DNA of 64,000 nucleotides from an uncultured Bacteroides sp. (GTDB taxonomy: Bacteria > Bacteroidota > Bacteroidia > Bacteroidales > Bacteroidaceae). Positions within the stretch are counted from its first letter, which is position 1. The number at the start of each line of letters is the position of its first letter. The stretch spans positions 62,001 through 126,000 of the forward strand of contig CAAFUN010000098.1 in NCBI GenBank assembly GCA_900766195.1. The letters are read 5' to 3'. Below the pieces are notes generated by a model. The model ran no database searches and was not told where the DNA came from. It saw only the letters and a program-made list of their open reading frames with translations. Made by a program: the position numbers and the translations under genes. Below are positions 8,173 to 16,052 of the stretch, one piece after another.

Positions 8173-9156
8173 TTATAATTCGATCTCAAAGTCGCCAATG
8201 GTGAAGATCTCTTCTTTAGGTAGCTCTTCTTTGCCTACATAACGGGGTTGCCAAGTACGCACGTGTATTTGTGCGGTATCGTCTCTTTCGTTGAACTGCC
8301 AGAGCAGGAAGAGGTAACCGTCATCACTATACCCGTTACTATTGGAGTAGAGTTGATGTAGGGTTACTCCATAGAAGCCTTCTTTCTTGGGATGCTTCAT
8401 TATCTTTACATCGTCAAACCGAACACGGATATATCTATTGGCGGCAAAGCTATTTCTCAAGCGAGTCATGTATTCCTGCTTGCTCTGTTTCGTGTAACTT
8501 ACTTTTTTGTAGGAGATGCCTTTTCCATCTGTTTTCATCGCTTCCGTTACGCTGCCGGTGATGATAAGAGCATCTTCACTGAATATCCGATCGAGGAAAA
8601 GAAGGTCTTTTTCGTTGTAGGCCGTGCGGAAATGTTCTACATAAGCCAATATCTGCTGACGTCTTTGTACATCCGTCACATCTTTTCCCTTTTTCATTAC
8701 ATCCTGATAAATGTTGGTGCCGATGGTCAGATTGAAACGGGTTATTGTGCCGTTTGCATCGAAATTAAGTACCCCTTCCTGATAATCGTCATCGGTAGTT
8801 GCTTCCTTATCATTGGTTCTGATCATTAAAGGTATCTGTCTTAGTTGAAAGCCTTTGGATATATGAAGTGCAGATTCCACCACTTCGCTGTCATCACAAT
8901 AAAGATGCACATTTTCCCACAATGCTGCTAAGCCTTCACGAGCTTGTTGCGTCATATTGAGATGGGCAGTGTTTAGGCTCCGGTTTTCATTGAAAGCCGA
9001 ATTGATTTCAGTCAGCAGTTTTGTCGCTGAGCTTTCCATCTTTGATTTAATGCCTCCTTCAATACCATCGCGGATAGTTACTTGTACGGTATTCTGTGCG
9101 TAGGAGGTATAGATGCTCCCTAAATAGAAAAGGGTATAAAGAATATATTTTTTCAT
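8173..9156 (-). CDS. Exported protein with NTF2/SnoaL-like C-terminal domain (operon gene 6)
   Basis: A 327-residue exported protein (signal peptide to about 21, ending SYAQ). Residues from about 170 onward contain AYNEKDLLFLDRIFSEDAL and a following alpha-beta pattern typical of the NTF2-like fold, used for ligand binding or as an assembly module. The N-terminal half is unrecognised. The frame opens nine codons earlier (9183); the ATG at 9156 gives the signal peptide and leaves an 8-bp gap to the preceding gene. No catalytic set is evident, so a binding role is more likely than catalysis; this is inference. Confidence 0.75.
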   Translation of the reverse strand: MKKYILYTLFYLGSIYTSYAQNTVQVTIRDGIEGGIKSKMESSATKLLTEINSAFNENRSLNTAHLNMTQQAREGLAALWENVHLYCDDSEVVESALHISKGFQLRQIPLMIRTNDKEATTDDDYQEGVLNFDANGTITRFNLTIGTNIYQDVMKKGKDVTDVQRRQQILAYVEHFRTAYNEKDLLFLDRIFSEDALIITGSVTEAMKTDGKGISYKKVSYTKQSKQEYMTRLRNSFAANRYIRVRFDDVKIMKHPKKEGFYGVTLHQLYSNSNGYSDDGYLFLLWQFNERDDTAQIHVRTWQPRYVGKEELPKEEIFTIGDFEIEL

Positions 9157-9164
9157 ATCTTGAT

Positions 9165-9926
9165 TTATTTCAATTGGAACCAATATGCACCATGACCACT
9201 GAATGCTGATAATTTAGTAGGTTGTTGTGTGGCAATATCCAAGATGTTTTCTCCTTCTACCGAAAGAATGCTTTTGATATCTCCCGCACGGTTGTAAAAG
9301 AGCAAGTAGTAGTGTTCCGGAAGTCCGTCGGAAGGATACGAACCGTAGGTGATTGCATCATCGGCCTTTAGCTCGCCAAACACTTGCTTCATCTCGCCCA
9401 TTGTTTTAATGCTTGTAATTCTTTTCAATGAAGTTTCTTTGTTGTTGCCTACTATTCTTTCAACAGTAGATTGAGGCTTTTGAGGAGAAGGCTTCTCTAT
9501 TCTCATCGGCTCGGTAATCTCCGACAAAGCTTGTAGTTCACTTCCTTTTTCATTGTCATTCAGTATCAATTGTCCTTCTCCTTTTATTAAGACAATATCG
9601 CTCTTCTTGACGTAGACAAAGACTCTGAAGTTTGTGCCGCGTTTCATGTTGAGTGCCTCAGAGCAAGAGCTGATGTCCTGCAACACTATCTGCTGTATCT
9701 TATCGCTGTTGCGCTTAGTTTTCACCCAACTGTTTATCTCGTCTACCAGCAGTTCGTTGGCAGTCTTTAAGGCTTCTTCCTTTTCAGGCAAGGTAGCTTC
9801 TGCCGATAGATACATCTGCGACTTTTTTATCTTATTGATATGCTTCTTTGCCTCTTCCGGTGTACTTTGTCCATACATTATTCCCAAGGAGAGTATCATG
9901 AAAAGAAATAATAATAATTGCTTCAT
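9165..9926 (-). CDS. Exported protein of unknown function (operon gene 5)
   Basis: A 253-residue protein with a signal peptide (residues 1-19, ending MYGQ), then a lysine-rich helical region and a central strand pattern FRVFVYVKKSDIVLIKG. That pattern is reminiscent of LPP20/DUF4384-like envelope domains, but I cannot assign it. A proline/serine-rich linker (about 135-155) separates a C-terminal domain of about 90 residues ending in an aromatic motif. Its start overlaps the stop of the upstream gene by 4 bp (ATGA), showing tight translational coupling inside the operon. Confidence 0.75.
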   Translation of the reverse strand: MKQLLLFLFMILSLGIMYGQSTPEEAKKHINKIKKSQMYLSAEATLPEKEEALKTANELLVDEINSWVKTKRNSDKIQQIVLQDISSCSEALNMKRGTNFRVFVYVKKSDIVLIKGEGQLILNDNEKGSELQALSEITEPMRIEKPSPQKPQSTVERIVGNNKETSLKRITSIKTMGEMKQVFGELKADDAITYGSYPSDGLPEHYYLLFYNRAGDIKSILSVEGENILDIATQQPTKLSAFSGHGAYWFQLK

Positions 9927-10909
9927 GGGGTCTTCTTCTCTTTTCTTGTTAAATTGATCTCTTCAAATAAGGTTAGTAAATTATGGGTTGGGATATAGAT
10001 CGTGACACTTGCTTGTATTTCACCTTTCTTGTCTGTTAATACGGAGTAGGGTATCTCCAAGTTCATAACGTGATTGTACTTGAAGTTTTCGTTCACAGTA
10101 AATAGGCAAGCAGTCAGCGTTTCGGTTCCCATTCTTTCTATACCGGCGTAGAGATTACATTTTTTGTTGCGGCAGTAAGCTATCCATTGTTTTAAGGGCA
10201 GACTCAATTCATCTGTTTTAAATCCGTATTGGCGAATAGATAGTTTTAATAAGGCATCGGAGGAAACGTCTTCGGAGATCAGCATGTTGCAGACGCTTTC
10301 AGCGATATGATCTGTATCATTTACCAACTTTAGCTTTCCTTTTTCTTCTACATAATAGAGGTCGTTATTGATAGAACTCAAATAATAGCTCACCCCTTTC
10401 TTTATATATAGGTGAGGAGCGGTTTTTATGAGGTCTTTTCGATTAGGTTCTTGTGTCTCCATTGCAGGGACTTTATAGTCCGATAGTTCTTTGATGAATT
10501 CACTTTCCAATTCTTTCAGTTTCTTTTGTGAGATTAGCTGATAAGACATGGGGCAGGAGAATTCTATCAGTTTGAAACTGCCGTTGGCAAGACTTACATT
10601 GTATCTGTTATTCTTTGCAGCCATCAACAATTGAGTCTCATCAGATACCAAGTTCAAACGTTCAAGGGCTCCATCTTCTATCTGGACATCATCTGCTTTC
10701 ATTTTTCGACTCTGTTCCTGAGGAGTCATTTGTACCAGTTGGTTCAGATAATCTTCAGTGAATCGATAAAGCATACCGGCATAAGGAATATCTTTTGAAA
10801 GGAGGGTAGATGTTTCTTGCAACCTTAAACTTTCAAACTTATGCTTCTGTCCTTGCACATTCGGTGAAAAGAAAAGCACAGCCAATATGAGTATCTTAAA
10901 CCGAATCAA
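9923..10909 (-). CDS. Exported protein of unknown function (operon gene 4)
   Basis: A 328-residue protein with a signal peptide (about 1-20, ending VQGQ) and no recognised family. It has mixed alpha/beta composition, no further membrane segment, and two cysteines in a CRNKKCNLY element near residues 240-250 that could form a disulphide or bind metal. It overlaps both neighbours by 4 bp (9923-9926 and 10906-10909), so it is co-translated with the zinc-ribbon membrane protein and the next exported protein. Confidence 0.75.
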   Translation of the reverse strand: MIRFKILILAVLFFSPNVQGQKHKFESLRLQETSTLLSKDIPYAGMLYRFTEDYLNQLVQMTPQEQSRKMKADDVQIEDGALERLNLVSDETQLLMAAKNNRYNVSLANGSFKLIEFSCPMSYQLISQKKLKELESEFIKELSDYKVPAMETQEPNRKDLIKTAPHLYIKKGVSYYLSSINNDLYYVEEKGKLKLVNDTDHIAESVCNMLISEDVSSDALLKLSIRQYGFKTDELSLPLKQWIAYCRNKKCNLYAGIERMGTETLTACLFTVNENFKYNHVMNLEIPYSVLTDKKGEIQASVTIYIPTHNLLTLFEEINLTRKEKKTP

Positions 10910-11574
10910 AGTCCACCTAAAATAATAGATTCAACATTACCATCGGATTTGTACCATTTTCCTTGTGTAAGATGCCCATCTTCAAATGTTCCGATTACTT
11001 TGTCGCCAGGGTTGGCTATACGTCCTTTGTCATCTCTGGAGTCGATGACGTGGCTTGTCTTGAACTTCAACGTACCTTGAACGTCATGAGGTTTTCCCTT
11101 TTTAATTTTGCCGGTCCATACGGCATAGCCCAGATCTCTAGTTACTATTTGGTTACTCTCTGCCGAGATAGGGGATGAGGCTTTTTCATTCTTGCCGGTA
11201 GGTAGTGTATCTAATTTTATAACACTAGAGTCTTTATGCTCTTGAGGCGTGGCATTAATTTGTACCGTATCAGGTCTCTGTACACTATCAACTACAATTG
11301 TGTTTCCTCCTTCATTTGGTTCAGGAAGAGAACTGTTGCTGTGATTTGAATAGAGCATGAATACTCCTGCTATTACTGCCACAAGTGCCACTCCTGACAT
11401 TACAATTATCCAAGGAAATGCTTTCGTTTTTATTTCTACCAGTTCACCTTCACATTCCGGACATACGAAATCTTCACCTACATTGACTTCTATGATCTCT
11501 TTATGATCTGCTTTGCTGCAATATTGAAAGTTTATGCAACGCCCTTTCTTTACCATTGTGTTGTTCTGTGCCAT
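10906..11574 (-). CDS. Zinc ribbon - transmembrane - MORN-like repeat protein (operon gene 3)
   Basis: A 222-residue bitopic membrane protein. The cytosolic N-terminus has a zinc-ribbon pattern, Cys13-x5-Cys19 and Cys38-x2-Cys41. A single membrane helix spans about 53-75, and a serine/proline-rich linker follows. The C-terminal 75 residues have the WTGKIKKGKP and GTFEDGHLTQGKW pattern of MORN-type repeats. This topology would place the ribbon next to the cytosolic tubulin-like protein and the repeats in the periplasm, making it a candidate trans-envelope link. It is separated from the tubulin-like gene by only 4 bp. Domain calls are by eye; the topology is inferred. Confidence 0.75.
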   Translation of the reverse strand: MAQNNTMVKKGRCINFQYCSKADHKEIIEVNVGEDFVCPECEGELVEIKTKAFPWIIVMSGVALVAVIAGVFMLYSNHSNSSLPEPNEGGNTIVVDSVQRPDTVQINATPQEHKDSSVIKLDTLPTGKNEKASSPISAESNQIVTRDLGYAVWTGKIKKGKPHDVQGTLKFKTSHVIDSRDDKGRIANPGDKVIGTFEDGHLTQGKWYKSDGNVESIILGGL

Positions 11575-11578
11575 AATC

Positions 11579-14500
11579 TTATTTGTTAATTAATTCGATC
11601 GCTTTCAATGCGGCATCCTTGAAGAATAAGAACTGTTCTCCTCCCTGATTACCTCCACATTCCGACAATATGATTGTTTTAATTAATTGTTGTATGTTGC
11701 TCACAAGTTCTTTTTTCTTGTCTACATGAAGATAGTCGGTCTTTAATGCTGCTTCCAACTTTGTTTTCAACTCTTCTCCCAATGTCTCGGTAAACTTGTC
11801 GCCATATGGAATGTCTGTAAACTTATCAGCTAGAGGACTTAATATTTCCAACCCCAAAGCATCTTCTTCTACAGTGCCAAATGCACTTGTGCCTGTTCCG
11901 TCTTGCTTGTCAGCATACTTTATAATGCCTAGAGCATTAGCGGTGAGGAGATATGGAGTGTAGGCCTTACGAATATCTGAAGGTAGCATTTCTTTAGTCA
12001 CGAATAAGTCCGGGAAACTTTCTCCTGTGCCTTCGGTGTGTAGTACAATACGATTCTGTCTGGCTACATTAGGATTATTCATCAAATAATCATATTTCTC
12101 TTTTAAATAAGGCAGATCTTTAAGAATACGCATTGGGAAGCAATAGTTAATGCTCGCTATAGTCATCTCATTCTTACGTGTACCGTTCATGTCCACATAC
12201 ACATGCACACCTCCTGTCACTGCATTCATCAAAGCATCTTTCAACTTGTTTGCAAATCGTTGCTCATCACCTTCTGTCTTAGGTAGGTTGATTAATACAA
12301 CCTTACAGTCAATGGTACTTCCCGGTTCCGGTATAGGATTATTTCCGATAGCACGATTGATCTCCGTCTGGCTGGTAGTGAGGAAAACCCCGCTTTGCTC
12401 TATAACTTTCTTGGCAAAGGCCTTTAACTCATCATCTGTGTGGTATTGTTCACTCAGTTGCTCCAGTATGTTCCTGTTTATCAATTTCTCATGGTCCTCA
12501 ATCAATACATCATTGTGGATCATAATTGATTTCTGACGGATAATGGTATCCAGTAAGTTGGTAATGCTGTCTATAGATATAACCGTACCTGCCCGCGAGA
12601 AATTACGCTCACTTCCTATCTGCTTTACTATTTCCTGACGGAATTCATCAGCAATGGACTTTTGTCGATTCTTGTCCTTTATAATGTCTTTTGTGAATTT
12701 ATGAACAGCTTCGTTGTCATAGAAACGAATAATAGTTTCTTGCAAATTGGATATTGCTCCCTGATCCTGGCAACGGCTTTCTGTTTGTCTTTCTGTTATA
12801 TCCAGAGCCTCGTTTATCGTATTAACAAAGCGTTCAATGCGTCCTCTCAATGCGTTTAGTTTGTTGAGTAAAACACCTTGCATGGCAATGGCAAAATAGA
12901 TTCCTTCCAACTCGGTCTTCTTAATATACAGTTGCTGCATGATGGTGGAGTGGGCTTGAATAATCTTGTTTTTAGATAATAACCCGCCGATAAATCCTTT
13001 ATTAGCCCATTCAAGTTGGTTTAAGGCCTTGGCTTTTTCCAATTGGTCTATTGTCTGATTATAGGTAGTAACCTTCCCTTCATACTCTTTGCGTTTCGTG
13101 TCTACATATTCCACAATACGATCCATTAATTGGCAAAGATTATATAATGAAAAATCTCCCATAGCCCATTTGTCGAACATGTATTGCTCAATAAGTCCGC
13201 ATATTTCATTGGCATGTTCTTCTTTGGCTTGGCTCTTTCCTTCGAAGAAATTCTTTACTCCTGTTTTACGGAAAAACTTCTCATAACCTTCGGTGCAAAA
13301 CTTCTCTAATTCGTTTAGAGGCATCTTCTTGTTCCCTGCTTCTTCTGTCCAAACAGGAATTACACTGCTCCAATAATCGGAGAATCCGGTCCATTTCTTC
13401 TCATCCGATTGCAATATAGGCTTTTCAAGGATTAAGTGCTTGTCTGTCATTTTCCATTTTTCCAATTGCTCCGCCTCTTTTACGAAGGAATGGAAATCAA
13501 TATTGGCAGGAGTATCACGAAAGCCTATGTCATCGTTCCAATTGTTGAAACGTATCTGCAATAATGCCTGTCTTCCAAAAGAATAAGTGAAATACTCAAT
13601 AATCTCTTCTTCAGGTATAACGACTCTTTTGATACCAAAAGAACTACAACGTTTGGTGCGTACAATGTCAATGGGATTCTTCTCTTTGGATTTCTCAAAG
13701 TATTCATACTGGTGCTCATCAATATTTTCCAGATCCATGTTATAAGCTTTCAGAAAAACTTGAGTCGTATCGTTCTGTTCCAAAAAGATGCGATTATATA
13801 GAAAGTCAGAAACAATTTCCGGCAATTGCTTGTGTGATTCAACAGTTAGTCCGTTTTCATTTTCATTGCTGTATAAGATGCAGTTCTCTATTACTTTTCC
13901 TCTGTTTTCCAGTGAAACCCGTTCACTCCGTGCTGTGACATCATAAGGCATGTACTTCTTAGCCATCAGAGCATTGATCTCTGTAAGCGCTGCGTATCCG
14001 TTTGCATGATAGCGTCCAGCATCTGAACTTCCTGGAGGAGTGTGTTCCGGCACCATGCAGTATACTACTATATTGGCATCTCTGTACTCATTGCGTGTCT
14101 GAGCAATGACATCTATAATAGATCCGGAACCTGTTCCTCCGGCAAGTCCTGCAAATACGTGAACGTTTAGTTTTGTTGTACTGCTAATCTGTTTTACTTT
14201 TGTATATTGCGCCTTGAGTGTGTTGAGATAAGTTTGAACCGAACTTCCGAATAAGATTCGTCCCGCCCGTCTTTTTTGTCCGGCTGCCTTGTCTACATTA
14301 CCAATTGTTTTCTGCATAACCTCCGGATCACCAATAAATCCTTTTAATCCTGGGAATCCACTTGGATTACTGAATACACTATGCATATCTACTCCCTTAA
14401 TGAAAACAAACTCACTTTCGTTGAAAGAGGCATCTTGCCCCAATACCCTGAAGGTAATGTCATTAGGCTGCATCATCTCTTTAGTCGAATCTACATAAAC

Positions 14501-14629
14501 ATAGCCAATAGGGAGTTTGCTTCTTTCATCGGTATTGTATTCTTGATATAATCTCTTTCGGAAGGCTTTTAGTATTTTACCTCCTGTTCCTCCTAATCCG
14601 ATGAGGATGTGATTCTCGTTTGTATTCAT
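11579..14629 (-). CDS. Large tubulin/FtsZ-superfamily-like protein (operon gene 2)
   Basis: A 1016-residue cytosolic protein whose first ~350 residues show the tubulin/FtsZ nucleotide-binding layout. There is an N-terminal glycine-rich turn GLGGTGGK (11-18) and the signature loop AGGTGSGS (163-170), which in tubulin and FtsZ contacts the guanine nucleotide phosphates. FtsZ is about 320-500 residues; here roughly 650 extra residues, largely helical, follow, ending in a mixed domain. No signal peptide or membrane helix is seen. It belongs with the tubulin-like families known only from comparative genomics and distinct from FtsZ. GTP binding is predicted from motifs; polymerisation is inference. 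Confidence 0.82.
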   Translation of the reverse strand: MNTNENHILIGLGGTGGKILKAFRKRLYQEYNTDERSKLPIGYVYVDSTKEMMQPNDITFRVLGQDASFNESEFVFIKGVDMHSVFSNPSGFPGLKGFIGDPEVMQKTIGNVDKAAGQKRRAGRILFGSSVQTYLNTLKAQYTKVKQISSTTKLNVHVFAGLAGGTGSGSIIDVIAQTRNEYRDANIVVYCMVPEHTPPGSSDAGRYHANGYAALTEINALMAKKYMPYDVTARSERVSLENRGKVIENCILYSNENENGLTVESHKQLPEIVSDFLYNRIFLEQNDTTQVFLKAYNMDLENIDEHQYEYFEKSKEKNPIDIVRTKRCSSFGIKRVVIPEEEIIEYFTYSFGRQALLQIRFNNWNDDIGFRDTPANIDFHSFVKEAEQLEKWKMTDKHLILEKPILQSDEKKWTGFSDYWSSVIPVWTEEAGNKKMPLNELEKFCTEGYEKFFRKTGVKNFFEGKSQAKEEHANEICGLIEQYMFDKWAMGDFSLYNLCQLMDRIVEYVDTKRKEYEGKVTTYNQTIDQLEKAKALNQLEWANKGFIGGLLSKNKIIQAHSTIMQQLYIKKTELEGIYFAIAMQGVLLNKLNALRGRIERFVNTINEALDITERQTESRCQDQGAISNLQETIIRFYDNEAVHKFTKDIIKDKNRQKSIADEFRQEIVKQIGSERNFSRAGTVISIDSITNLLDTIIRQKSIMIHNDVLIEDHEKLINRNILEQLSEQYHTDDELKAFAKKVIEQSGVFLTTSQTEINRAIGNNPIPEPGSTIDCKVVLINLPKTEGDEQRFANKLKDALMNAVTGGVHVYVDMNGTRKNEMTIASINYCFPMRILKDLPYLKEKYDYLMNNPNVARQNRIVLHTEGTGESFPDLFVTKEMLPSDIRKAYTPYLLTANALGIIKYADKQDGTGTSAFGTVEEDALGLEILSPLADKFTDIPYGDKFTETLGEELKTKLEAALKTDYLHVDKKKELVSNIQQLIKTIILSECGGNQGGEQFLFFKDAALKAIELINK

Positions 14630-14649
14630 TATAAATTAAGATTATTGTT

Positions 14650-15198
14650 TTAAAAATCTATTACTCTACTCCTGAGATACGCAGCTCTTTGTTGCTGCTT
14701 GTTTTCTCTATAAAAAAGAATACCTCCTGTGATGACAAGTGCGGCTGACATCCATATTATACGCCGCCATATATATTTGTTGATAAGCGAATGCACATAT
14801 GAGGTGATATCAGCTAATCCATTTTTAATATCTTCATTACTTCTATGCTCTATGTGTTTTTTCAGGAAAGGATATTTTTCGATAAAGTCTGATTTCATAG
14901 TTTCTATTTCTTTATCACTCCAATTTATTAGCTTATTATCTATGCTTACAAAAGACTGCAATGTAACGTCTGCTTTATTTAAATACTTCTTTGCATAGTT
15001 GGCACTGAAAAGTAAAAAGATCTGCGTAAATATGATAAGAGCCAATAGCCCGATCCCAAAGATAAATCCTATATCTAAATGAAGTTTGTTTGGCATAAAT
15101 AGGTGTCTAAATATCCATATTATAATCCATATTGAGGTAAGTGTTATTAGAATGGCTAATAACGAGGAATTTATAATATGGGTAGCTATAGAGAACAC
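14650..15198 (-). CDS. Inner-membrane protein, three predicted helices (operon gene 1)
   Basis: A 182-residue protein with predicted membrane helices at about 8-32, 42-64 and 146-163. A soluble, charged, mostly helical segment of about 80 residues lies between helices 2 and 3, and the tail is basic. No family is recognised. The general shape (two helices, soluble helical domain, helix) recalls small envelope channel or scaffold subunits, but no diagnostic motif is visible. It is the promoter-proximal gene, 20 bp upstream of the tubulin-like gene, and probably helps anchor the complex to the inner membrane. Confidence 0.75.
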   Translation of the reverse strand: MFSIATHIINSSLLAILITLTSIWIIIWIFRHLFMPNKLHLDIGFIFGIGLLALIIFTQIFLLFSANYAKKYLNKADVTLQSFVSIDNKLINWSDKEIETMKSDFIEKYPFLKKHIEHRSNEDIKNGLADITSYVHSLINKYIWRRIIWMSAALVITGGILFYRENKQQQRAAYLRSRVIDF

Positions 15199-15251
15199 GT
15201 GCTTTTATTATGTTTATGTTTTTATTTAAATTCTATGATTTGATTATTGCG

Positions 15252-15264
15252 TACAAAGTTTGTA
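15252..15264. promoter_or_regulatory. Short dyad TACAAA-g-TTTGTA in the divergent promoter region
   Basis: A 6-bp perfect inverted repeat with a 1-bp spacer, located 54 bp upstream of the tubulin-like operon and about 105 bp upstream of the response regulator. It is a possible operator for the leftward operon. No consensus -7 box for the operon was found nearby. Confidence 0.3.
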
Positions 15265-15283
15265 ATAGAACTTGAATTAAAAC

Positions 15284-15299
15284 ACCCCTATTTAGGGGT
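15284..15299. promoter_or_regulatory. NarL-like 7-2-7 inverted repeat, candidate response-regulator site
   Basis: ACCCCTA-tt-TAGGGGT: two 7-bp arms separated by 2 bp, the same geometry and a similar sequence (C-rich then G-rich) as the heptamer pairs bound by NarL/LuxR-type regulators. The centre is about 43 bp upstream of the expected transcript start of the adjacent LuxR-type regulator gene, a typical activator position. Confidence 0.55.
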
Positions 15300-15320
15300 A
15301 TATTTTAGTTTTTTTATTTG

Positions 15321-15328
15321 TACTTTTG
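15321..15328 (+). promoter_or_regulatory. Predicted -7 box of the response regulator gene
   Basis: TACTTTTG matches the Bacteroidetes TAnnTTTG box 41 bp upstream of the start codon. No TTG is present at the -33 position, consistent with activator dependence through the inverted repeat immediately upstream. Confidence 0.5.
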
Positions 15329-15368
15329 AAAACTGTAAAAAAGCAAAATAAACATTAGTTGAAGTCGC

Positions 15369-16043
15369 ATGTGTGCAAACAATACTTTAAAAGATAGAAT
15401 TAGTCTGGCTATTATTGACGATCATGAATCAGTACTTCATGGAGTTGCCTCTTATATAAGAGATAATTTGCCTAATGCGCAAACCTTTATATTCACTGAA
15501 GGAAAAACCTTTTTAGAGCATGTAAAGAAGCGTCCTTATAATCTCTATATTCTGGACTTAGGGCTGAAGGATATTGATGGAATGGAACTTCTTGCCCAGT
15601 TGAAGTCTTTTTATCCTCATGCTTGCATTATAGTCCACACCATGCGCGAAGAAATCTGGATCATCAAGCGTTTAATTCAGTTTGATGTAAATGGAATTGT
15701 TCTGAAAAGTTATCCTTTGGATGTATTAAAAAAGGCGATAGAACAGGTTTTGGCCGGTAATAAGTACTATTGCCAACGATTTAGATATTTGCAGAATAAT
15801 TGTAGTTTGCCTAGTCAAGACGCTTATCTGTATTTTGAAAAATTCAATGCTACAGATTTAAAGATCATGCGATTAATGGCCAAAGGGTATACCTCTGAAG
15901 AGATGGCCCAACAACTCGGATATAAAAAGAACACCATAATGTCCTATAGGAAAGATCTTTTTAGAAAATTTGATGTGAATAGTGCTCCCGAATTGATAGC
16001 TAAAGCAATAGCCAACGGCTTTCTTTCTAATGAGGAAGCTTAG
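15369..16043 (+). CDS. LuxR/NarL-type response regulator
   Basis: A 224-residue two-component regulator. The receiver domain (about 12-128) has the acidic pair Asp17-Asp18, the phospho-acceptor Asp63 in YILDLGL, Thr91 and Lys113. The C-terminal LuxR-type helix-turn-helix (about 155-218) has the pattern LMAKGYTSEEMAQQLG followed by the recognition helix region KKNTIMSYRKDLFRKF. It diverges from the tubulin-like operon and converges with the histidine kinase, ending 9 bp from it, so all three probably form one regulated unit. The dyad at 15284-15299 is a plausible autoregulatory site. The direct target is inferred. Confidence 0.93.
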   Translation: MCANNTLKDRISLAIIDDHESVLHGVASYIRDNLPNAQTFIFTEGKTFLEHVKKRPYNLYILDLGLKDIDGMELLAQLKSFYPHACIIVHTMREEIWIIKRLIQFDVNGIVLKSYPLDVLKKAIEQVLAGNKYYCQRFRYLQNNCSLPSQDAYLYFEKFNATDLKIMRLMAKGYTSEEMAQQLGYKKNTIMSYRKDLFRKFDVNSAPELIAKAIANGFLSNEEA

Positions 16044-16052
16044 GAACTGTGA

